NCBI GenBank assembly: GCA_022559845.1
Contig: CM040128.1
Location: 176,940,413 to 177,004,412, forward strand
Length of the DNA stretch: 64,000 nucleotides
Origin: Amorphophallus konjac
Lineage: Eukaryota; Streptophyta; Magnoliopsida; Alismatales; Araceae
Direction of reading: 5' to 3'
Below the pieces are notes generated by a model. The model was not told the origin of the DNA. It saw only the letters and a program-made list of their open reading frames with translations, and did no database searches. Positions within the stretch are counted from its first letter, which is position 1, and each line of letters begins with the position of its first letter. The position numbers and the translations under genes are program-made. Shown piece by piece: positions 57,420 to 64,000 of this stretch.

Positions 57420-59032
57420 CCGCTCAGCATGACGCTTCCTTCCTCGGCCACTGTCTCATCCTGATGCAGCTCCTCCAGCGATGACGTTGATGTGGACCCC
57501 GTGAGGGGCGTTGTTGATTTCCTCTGGGCACCTCGATCTTCCTCACGCCCGGCCACGAACTGGGATAGGAGTCCCTGGCGGACGAGGTGCTCGATCTCAT
57601 CCTGGAGCTGGTGGCAATTGCCGGTGTGATGCCCATGGTCACTGTGGAACAGGCAATGCTTACTGCGATTGTGACTTTTTGACATCATTGGCTCGGGTTG
57701 GCGGATGAGGCCCGAGCCTTTGATGTCTTCATATATCTCATACACCGGAGTGGTTAAGGGAGTGTACCGCTCATACTTCTAGGATGGTTCTTTGTGCTCC
57801 CCGTCTCGGTTGCGCCTTTTTCCTGGACCCGAGCTTGGCTCGGGTGCTCGCTTCTTGTCCCCCTCCTGACCCGAGCCGGTTGCGCCTCAGCATGCGCTGA
57901 GAACTTCTTTGCACTCAGCATGATGCAAAGCCAGAGTCACTAGCTCGGCAAGGGTCGAGGGAGGGTGGAGGACAAGTTCGCAGCGGAGGTTCTCGTCTCG
58001 GGTGCCTCCGGTTAGTGCGGTTATGGCCGAGGCTACATCCAGGCGGGGGATTCTCAGGGCTTCCGATTTGAATCGGTTAATGTAAGCCTGGAGTTTCTCC
58101 CCTTGCGCCTATTTGAGAGCCAATAGCCCCGGTACCGACCTTGGGGGGCCGCTATCGGCGAAACTCTCCTTAAATACTCGCCCAAATTGCTTGAAATCCC
58201 AGATGGATCCGGGGACGAGGGCCTGGAACCATGCTTGGGCACCTTGGACCAGGGTGGTCACAAAGGCTCGGCACTTGATGGCGTCAGACGCTCCGTGAAG
58301 GGTCATCAGGGCATCGAAGCTATCGAAGTGGTCGGCTGGGTCGCCTTGGCCGTCGTAGGACTTGAAGGTCGAAATGGAGGTTTTTGAAGAAACCTATGCC
58401 TTCACGATGTAATCGGAGAATGATGATTTCTCCTCATCCTCCGTCGGAGAGACATTCTGCAATGCGCGTAGGGCGCACTCCTGTTCTGCGAAACGCCTCT
58501 CGAATTCTCACAGTCGGAGGGATAACTCCGGCTGTCGCTGCGCTGTGGGGCTGGGGGGGCTTCCTTGGCGCTCCCCGGGGGCTTCGGTCTCTGGGTTTTG
58601 ATGACGTGCCCCAAGTTTTCCCCTTTTCGGCATGGAGGAGGCCTCTTGCTCCGAGGGAGGGGCTTGTGAAGGTCCTCCTGACCTGTTACGAATAATTCGT
58701 CGGCCTCGGATGGTGAAGCGGCCTCTGGCAGTGTGTTGGGACGTGTTCTCGCAGGGAGGGCTCTCCAGAGGGGTGCGTGACCTTCCTTCTCTAGCCGCCT
58801 GGGTCCTCATGAGTTCCACGAGGATGTCCAGTTTTGCGTTGAGGGCTTGGAAAGCGTCAGCTCTCCCGTTGGGTGGTAGCTCCACCGCCGCGGGAGGAGG
58901 GGGTGGCCCGTCGGCTAGGGTGTTGGCGTTGGAGGGAGGGTTTTGTGAGGCCTGAGAGGGGCCTTCTCCTGTCACCACCATGGCTTCTCCCCTGTCGCCG
59001 GCGGACCTCCTCCCTAAACTTCTTTGCACCAT
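57416..59032 (-). pseudogene. T gag (Tat-type capsid and CCHC-like motif)
   Basis: Minus strand from 59032: a Ser/Pro/Arg-rich head of 174 codons with LNAKLDILVELMRTQAA, then after shifts the capsid with MTLHGASDAIKCRAFVTTLVQGAQAWFQAL and FKQFGRVFKESF (58306-58109), EKLQAYINRFKSEALRIPRLD, and the end with YEIYEDIKGSG and CLFHSDHGHHTGNCHQLQDEIEHLVRQG (57745-57416), a typical C-x2-H-x4-H-x4-C ending. At least two frameshifts and one stop. Structural protein of the particle in intact relatives. Confidence 0.82.
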
Positions 59033-59480
59033 ACTGGATCTTTAGTCGTTTCCCACAGACGGCGCAAGATGAAGAGGCGTGATCTCGCGCTGGTCCTGAG
59101 CTGGGTAGATGATCACCGAACAGTGAACTACAAGGAAGGGAAATGGATCAGGGGGCCCAGAGATGGTTCCCTGGGTAAACCCTCCGATGCCTAAGTCAGT
59201 AGAGTAATGGTAGAAGCTGTGAAGGGAGGAGGAAAGAGAGGCACGGGATCCCTCTACACCAAGGTGGTGAAGTGGTTCATGCTCAAGGAATTTTAGGCGT
59301 GTGTTCACCTTACCTTTCGCTAGAGGGAGTCCCATGTTTAAATAGTGCACCGGCCTCATGAGTCCCGTAAGCTGAGGAGTTTTAGGCGGGAGTTACGTCC
59401 TCAATGTGGGCTTTTTACGTCCTCATCGTGGGATCTTTATAGCCTTGAGGGGTCGTGGGTCCCTTATCCTCGTGAACTCC

Positions 59481-59847
59481 TGCTCATAAAGGGCTCTCAA
59501 TGGCAGCGTGGATAAGCAATCACCGGTCAACCCAAGCATGAAGAGTGCCAACCCTGTCAGGGCGATAGGCATAGCTCGGATGAGGATCAGTCGGAGTGGG
59601 CGCTGAGCACTAGCCTTTATCCTGGCAAGGGGATAGATCGGGTGTGGGTCTTCCTCCGACCTGACCGACGCTCGGGCCTTCCGAGCTTAAGGGCCGCCGA
59701 GGAAGGGTTTGATCCCGAGTGATCTTATTGGGCTTTTTAGGCTAAGTGGGCCCTGTGGGGCTGTCACTTAGATGAGCTGGGCCTCGTTTGGTCCTGATGG
59801 ACCTAGTTCGACTGCTCTTAGATGGGCTACAGAAATCCCCCTCTCCA
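59481..59847 (-). repeat. 5' LTR of T
   Basis: TGCTCATAAAGGGC...CCCCCTCTCCA on the plus strand, 367 bp, same length as the left copy. The next base on the right starts Copia gag sequence of element Z. Confidence 0.82.
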
Positions 59848-60854
59848 AGTACGAACTAGTTAGAAATATTCTTAGGTCCCTGACACCTATTTGGCACACC
59901 AAGGCCACGGTTATGGAGGAGTCCAGAAACCTTGCAACCACATCTGTTGATGAACTCATCGGTTCTCTCATGACATATGAGTTGAACCTCAAGAGGGTTG
60001 ATGAGTCTGAGAAGAAGAATAAACCCCCAGCTCTTAAAGTAACTTCTAGTAGCGAAGGGTCATCATGTGAGCATAGTTCTAGTAGTTTAGATGAAGACCA
60101 AGATGAATTTGCCATGTTCACTAGGAAATTTAAGAATTTTCTAAGTAAGGAAGGTACAGGGTTTAGAAGAAAGTACTTCTCTGGGAAAAGGCAGTCAAAG
60201 TACAAATCTGATACTGCCAAGAAATCTAATAGTGTTGTTTGTTATAATTGCAGGAAAGCAGGGCATCTGAAGGCAGATTGTCCTGAGCTACAGAAAGAAA
60301 AACACCCCAGGTGAAAAAATAAGAAAGGAAAAGCCATGGTGAGAACCTGGAGCGATGAAGAGGAAGGAAGTCAGAGCAGCTCCTCTGATAGCGACAATGA
60401 AGACCGGCTATGTTTGATGGCCAAGAGTGATGAAGAAAAGAAAGACGATGATGGGGTAACTTCCCCCTTTGAGAATTTTACACATAGTAATTGGGAAGAA
60501 ATTTATGCTAAGATTCTAGATAAATATGATGACATGCGTAGGGAAAACATGCATCTGAAAAGAAAAATAAATTCTTTAGTTAATGATACATCCTTGAATG
60601 ATACGCTTGCATGCCTGGAAATTGAAAACCACACTTTGAAAATTTCTCTTACTGAAACTGAAAATGCTAAAACTATCTTGAATGATTTGAGGATAGAAAA
60701 TGAAAATATGAAAAACACCATTGATGAACTGGAAATAAGAATGCTAAAATTTGAGGAAGAAACTAGAATTGCAAACGAGAAATATGATGTTGTCAATGGG
60801 GTAAATAAAGAATTGAAAAAATCAATTTAAAATTTAGAAAAAGAGAATAAGGAT
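59848..60854 (+). pseudogene. Z gag, first part
   Basis: It reads KYELVRNILRSLTPIWHTKATVMEES and VDELIGSLMTYELNLKR (capsid C-terminal part), a Ser-rich linker, FKNFLSKEG, the knuckle CYNCRKAGHLKADC (about 60240-60282), a stop TGA at 60312-60314, then RTWSDEEEGSQSSSSDSDNEDRLCLMA and a coiled coil (60500-60830). Further stops TAA at 60828-60830 and 60858-60860. The frame that begins inside T's LTR at 59772 is a chance fusion. Confidence 0.82.
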
Positions 60855-60903
60855 AAATAACATTCCCTTGAGGGGGGAAGAGCGAGAGAGGGGTGCGTTA
60901 GAA

Positions 60904-61476
60904 ATGGGCGGTGCTTCGCACCTGTCTTGTCTTCTCCGTTCCTCCGCCCCCTCTCTGCTACCTCCGAGCGCAACCCGCAGTAGAAGAAACGCTAGGGCTC
61001 CTATCCGCTCCAGCCTGGAAGATGACCTTGAGTCGACAAGTGAACCCAAGTGTTCACCGGCTATGTCAAAGGATGTACAGTTGATGCCTTCAAGACGCAG
61101 ATGCGTATGTTTATGCACAAGTTTAGTACTGATGAATGTCTCCAGCTTCTCTCTCATTGCACTAAAAGGCTTTGGTTTGGACATAATGAATGGTGCCCCA
61201 GGAATAGAAAAACCTGTCTGCCGGAACTGTGGGGGCACTGGTGCTGTAATATGTGACATGTGTGGTGGTACAGGAAAATGGAAGGCTCTCAATTGGAAAC
61301 GTGCAAACGATGTTTATGAATTTACAGAATGTCCAAATTGTTATGGTCGTGGGAAACTGGTGTGCCCAGTATGCCTGGGGATCGGCCTGCCCAACAACAA
61401 GGGCCTTCTCCGGAGGCCTGAAGCACATAAATTGCTGGACAAGATGTACAACGGAAGGCTCTTGCGGGGCTCTTGA
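60904..61476 (+). CDS. DnaJ-type cysteine-rich (4 x CxxC) protein, retrogene
   Basis: 190 codons from the first ATG (60904) to TGA (61474-61476), no intron. Residues 1-45 are rich in Ser, Ala and Arg with few acids, like a plastid transit peptide. Residues 46-98 are not recognised. Residues 103-160 hold four CxxC motifs (C106/C109, C117/C120, C143/C146, C154/C157) in CxxCxGxG style, the two-zinc fold of the DnaJ cysteine-rich region without J-domain. The end, [24 protein letters not shown], is highly conserved in a plant family of such proteins as I recall it. Relatives act as plastid chaperones or disulfide factors; the exact function of this family is not known to me. The frame and all cysteines are intact although host Z is dead. 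Whether it is transcribed is open. Not BSD2 itself, whose sequence differs. Confidence 0.8.
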   Translation: MGGASHLSCLLRSSAPSLLPPSATRSRRNARAPIRSSLEDDLESTSEPKCSPAMSKDVQLMPSRRRCVCLCTSLVLMNVSSFSLIALKGFGLDIMNGAPGIEKPVCRNCGGTGAVICDMCGGTGKWKALNWKRANDVYEFTECPNCYGRGKLVCPVCLGIGLPNNKGLLRRPEAHKLLDKMYNGRLLRGS

Positions 61477-61583
61477 AGAGATGCTGCTGCTCCATTTTGT
61501 GTCCCTATACAGAACCCAACTTTTCTGCCCATTGTATCCTGAAACTCCATGTCAGTCCCTGTCATAAAGGAACTGTTCTCCAA

Positions 61584-61667
61584 TCTCTCTCTCTCTTCCC
61601 TGAAGTGTGCGTCGGTTTCTCCCATGGATGGAATTTTGACAGAGACGGAAGGACTCCCATTCCTAAT

Positions 61668-61756
<89 letters not shown>

Positions 61757-61820
61757 CTGAAGCGTGCATCGGTTTCTCCTATGGTGGGAATTTTGACAAG
61801 ACGGACTCCCATTCCCAATA
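61584..61820 (+). repeat. (TC)41 microsatellite inside a duplicated 3' UTR
   Basis: The TC run spans 61671-61752. A 70 bp stretch starting CTGAAG(T/C)GTGC at about 61601 is repeated after it at about 61756, each copy preceded by a TC run (short one at 61584-61597). So a unit of TC run plus 70 bp was tandemly duplicated, and the inner run then grew. RERERE/SLSLSL frames here are artefacts. Confidence 0.88.
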
Positions 61821-61861
61821 AAAATAAATAAATAATAAAAAAAATAACATTCCCTTGAGGG

Positions 61862-62501
61862 CATGACATAGGGAACTGAAAATCTTAATGCCATCTTGGG
61901 AACAAAAATAAATTTCAGCAGGGAAGGATTGGGTTTTAAATCAACAAACAAGAAAAGGTTTGATGTGAAGACCATTTCTTTTATGGCTGGAAAAGGAACA
62001 TCAAGACCTTTAATAAAAATGAATTTTGGAGAAAATCAAAATAAAAGGCCTATGAAAATTATTGAGAAAACCAAGCCCAGTGTCAAGGACAAGGGCAAAG
62101 GGAAGGTAGAGGTGTCTAGGGAGTTATGCACACACACTACTACACCTCGGGCTAAGGGACATGCTGGGGGTCAAACAGTTAAAGCTAAAGCCCAAGGAAA
62201 CCCCAAAGCCAAACCAACAGAAAGGTCGAGGCAACCACCCACCTACACCGACCTACTCTTCATTCCATCATTTCTTTCGCTACAACTCTGGTAGGAAAGG
62301 TAGAGGCAGCCTGTATATGAGGTCGATGCAGAATAACATTCAGAACCCACAGTCTAGTCAGATGCATCAACCTTACCCCTGGAATCTCTTTGTGCAACCT
62401 AGGTTCAGAAACTTGAGAAGCCAGAACTCATATGGCTTTGCCAATTCTATGTCTGATCAGCCTAGGGTCTACAGTGCACACGCATTTCCCAATGCCCACT
62501 A
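61862..62501 (+). pseudogene. Z gag, second part
   Basis: It resumes at the target site with GTENLNAILGTKINFSREGLGF, a block also seen at the end of the coiled coil in X (NKVNIRKEGLGF) and Y (KILGTKVNF), then a Lys-rich region. A frameshift near 62250 leads into a Tyr/Ser/Arg-rich end (RYNSGRKGRGS...AHAFPNAH) with TAG at 62500-62502. No second knuckle is seen. Confidence 0.75.
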
Positions 62502-62782
62502 GACCAATCACTGGCATAGAAACCTTGATAATGGCTCTAAGAATAAAAATGCCACAACACAAAAATAATCATAAAAAATTCAAAGTGGCAAGAAAAAGTA
62601 GACTGAGCAAAATGTAAGAAATCCATAAAACAAGTAAAAACACAAAATCAAATATGGATACCAAAACACTTGATATCTTGTCTGCATGAGTGAACGTTTC
62701 TATGGGGCCCAAATAGTTTTGGGTTCCAAAATTCTCCACTTGATTTTGCTTGCAGGTATGCTTGGCAGCCAATCACAACAGA
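62502..62782 (+). other. Z gag-to-pol spacer
   Basis: Stops in all useful frames. It contains CTTGCAGGTATGCTTGGCAGCC (from 62751), a junction shared with X (about 40789) and Y (minus strand, about 45875). Confidence 0.5.
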
Positions 62783-64000
62783 TGATATCTTGACAGTGAC
62801 TGCTCCAAGCACATGACCGGGGATAAAGAAAAGTTATGCATGATGGTTGAAAATGATGCTGGTCATGTTACCTTCGGAGGTAATACTAAAAGAAAAATAA
62901 TTGGAACATGTAAGGTAGATAAGTGCTCTTCCTGCTATATTGAGGAAGTTTTACTAGTTGAAGGGCTTGCCTATAATCTGCTTCGTATTAGTCAGTTGTG
63001 TGATAAAGGCCATAAGGTTATTTTTGATTCTATTGCATGTACTATCTTTGAACCCAATTCTGAGAATGTGAAGTTCACTGGGAAAAGAGTCAATAACATC
63101 TATATGGTAGATTTAGATGATGCAGCACACTCTAACTTGTGTCTCACTGTTAATAAGGATGACTTAGCCTGCCTTTGGCATCGTAGGTTAGGTCATGCCA
63201 ATAATAATGTGTTGCATAAATTAAATAAACATGGCATGGTGAGAGGACTCCCTGAAATGTCCTTCAAAAAGAATAGTAAAATATGTGAGGTCTGTACCCA
63301 ATGTAAGCAAACTAGAAAGTCTTTTAAATCCAAAACTGAAAACATGTCTTCTAAACCATTTGAGCTAATACACATGGATTTGTTTGGACTAACTAGATCA
63401 GCCATCTTATCTGGTAGAAGATATGGTTATGTTTTAATCGATGACTTTTCTAGATTTACCTGGGTATTTTTCTTAACTAACAAAAATGATGCATTTGAGG
63501 AATTTCAAGAATTTTATCATAAAATAAAATAGATTGGTGAGCAGTCTATTTTGAATATTTTATCTGACCATGGTGGTGAGTTTGAAAACTCACAGTTTGA
63601 TGAATTTTGTATGGAAAATGGGATCAATCATAGATTCTCTTCACCAAGGACTCCAGAGTAGAATGGAGTGGTTGAAAGGAGAAACAGAACCATGGTGGAG
63701 ATGGCTCGGACAATGCTAGTTGAAGGGAATCTACCTAGAAGGTTCTGGGCTGAGTTAGTGAGCACTTCCTGTTATATCATTAACAGAGCCCTCGTAAAGC
63801 CTTTTACTCAAAAGCCTCCCTAGGAGATACTCAAAGGTAAGAAACCTTCATTAGCACATTTCAAGGTATTTGGTTGCAAATGTTTTATCCATGTTAATTC
63901 TAAAAGAGAACATGATAAATTTGAACCTAAAAGTGAACCTGGAATTTTTCTAGGTTACTCTAAAAAGTCCAGAGCCTATAGAATTTATTACATTAACTCT
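62783..64000 (+). pseudogene. Z protease and integrase (partial)
   Basis: The frame from TGA (62783-62785, where the family has Trp) reads YLDSDCSKHMTG, the Copia protease site with DSD in place of DSG. Then VEGLAYNLLRISQLCDKGHKV, the pre-integrase block LACLWHRRLGHANNNVLHKL with H-x-H and C-x2-C (EVCTQCKQTRKSF), and the integrase core with HMDLFGLTRS, DDFSRFTWVFFL, LSDHGGEFEN and ERRNRTMVEMARTML (D, D, E region). In-frame stops at 63530, 63659 (Gln in TPEQNGVVER) and 63821 (Trp in KPPWEIL). Continues past the window; RT would lie beyond. Confidence 0.85.

Larger units (their letters stand above)
52877..59847 (-). mobile_element. Element T, non-autonomous Tat-type element
   Basis: Two direct repeats of exactly 367 bp (52877-53243 and 59481-59847) bound 6.2 kb. 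On the minus strand: 5' LTR, gag (59032-57416), protease (57419-56939), no RT, RNase H or integrase, then an ORF on the opposite strand (53700-56202), a purine tract GGGAGTAGGAGGGGGACAAG just before the 3' LTR, and LTR start TGGAGAGGGGG. Tat-lineage elements are known to carry extra antisense ORFs. Flanks TTTAC and AGTAC match at only three of five places, so the target duplication is not convincing. Confidence 0.82.
60855..61861 (+). mobile_element. Retrocopy insertion with 20 bp target duplication
   Basis: AAATAACATTCCCTTGAGGG occurs at 60855-60874 and again at 61842-61861. The right copy follows an A-rich tail (AATAAAAATAAATAAATAATAAAAA, about 61817-61844). Long duplication plus A-rich tail at the 3' side is the mark of LINE-driven retroposition of an mRNA. 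Removing the insert rejoins Z's gag: ...NLEKENKDK and HSLEGMT...ENLNAILGTK. The inserted part is about 967 bp. Confidence 0.9.
59848..64000 (+). mobile_element. Element Z, Copia element, 5' truncated
   Basis: Plus-strand gag, protease and integrase in order, running out of the window at 64000. The 5' LTR, primer site and first part of gag are missing: gag starts in mid-domain (SKYELVRNILRSL) right at T's LTR, and the sequence on T's other side is not gag. A retrocopy (60875-61841) splits gag. Gag layout (knuckle before a coiled coil) and integrase motifs suggest the SIRE-like group. Confidence 0.85.

Noticed and set aside
59772..60314. 180 codon frame starting in T's LTR and running into Z's gag
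   Set aside because: The first 26 codons are LTR sequence; the fusion is chance at an insertion border.
60904..61476. Naming the retrogene BSD2 or LQY1
   Set aside because: It shares the CxxCxGxG fold, but the spacing and the conserved C-terminus belong to another branch as far as I can recall; no symbol can be defended without a search.
61341..61869. RERERE and SLSLSL frames on both strands
   Set aside because: Products of the TC microsatellite.

Overview
The window looks like nuclear DNA of a flowering plant with a large, repeat-rich genome. Almost every base belongs to LTR retrotransposons (Ty3-gypsy chromovirus, Tat/Ogre-like and Copia types). Primer sites match plant initiator Met-tRNA, and the single host-type gene has plant-style plastid-protein features. 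I cannot name the species. There is no bacterial-style operon, rRNA, tRNA or CRISPR. Names G1, Pal, D, O, Y, X, T and Z are labels made up for this answer.

Layout. 1-3638: 5' end of a minus-strand gypsy element (G1) with a 3.2 kb LTR. 3639-6634: copies, in both orientations, of a GC-rich LTR-like family (Pal) carrying arrays of long hairpins. 6635-20951: a decayed minus-strand Tekay/Del-like chromovirus (D), gag to chromodomain. Its 3' LTR carries a MITE. Its 5' LTR carries a nested Pal copy (15380-19439, TSD AACAT) and a promoter-removing deletion. 20952-21377: a third Pal piece, cut by another LTR (21378 on). About 22.8-32.5 kb: a plus-strand Tat/Ogre-like gag element (O) with one 3.7 kb frame broken by two UAGs and no recognisable pol. 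32570-50439: a minus-strand gag-only Copia-type element (Y) hosting a second gag-only Copia-type element (X, 36540-45375, TSD ACCTG). 50440-52794: AT-rich minisatellite and an LTR remnant. 52877-59847: a Tat-type gag-protease element (T) with two 367 bp LTRs and an antisense ORF carrying the plant 'putative gypsy transposon' domain. 59848-64000: a Copia gag-protease-integrase (Z) running off the window, interrupted by an intronless copy of a DnaJ-type cysteine-rich protein gene with a 20 bp target duplication.

Two observations stand out. (1) A palindromic 28 bp module, roughly TGTRACGGTC-N8-GACCGTYACA, recurs in arrays in LTRs of two unrelated gypsy families (G1, O). Related hairpin modules occur in D, Pal, X and Y. 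Paired arms change together (AAC/GTT to GAC/GTC; GGTC/GACC to GGAC/GTCC; TAGGCGG/CCGCCTA to TACGCGG/CCGCGTA), so pairing or symmetry is being kept. I know of no named system matching this. (2) The retrogene at 60904-61476 keeps an open frame and all four CxxC motifs while its Copia host is full of stops.

All assignments rest on reading motifs, termini and repeats by eye. No alignment or database search was run.
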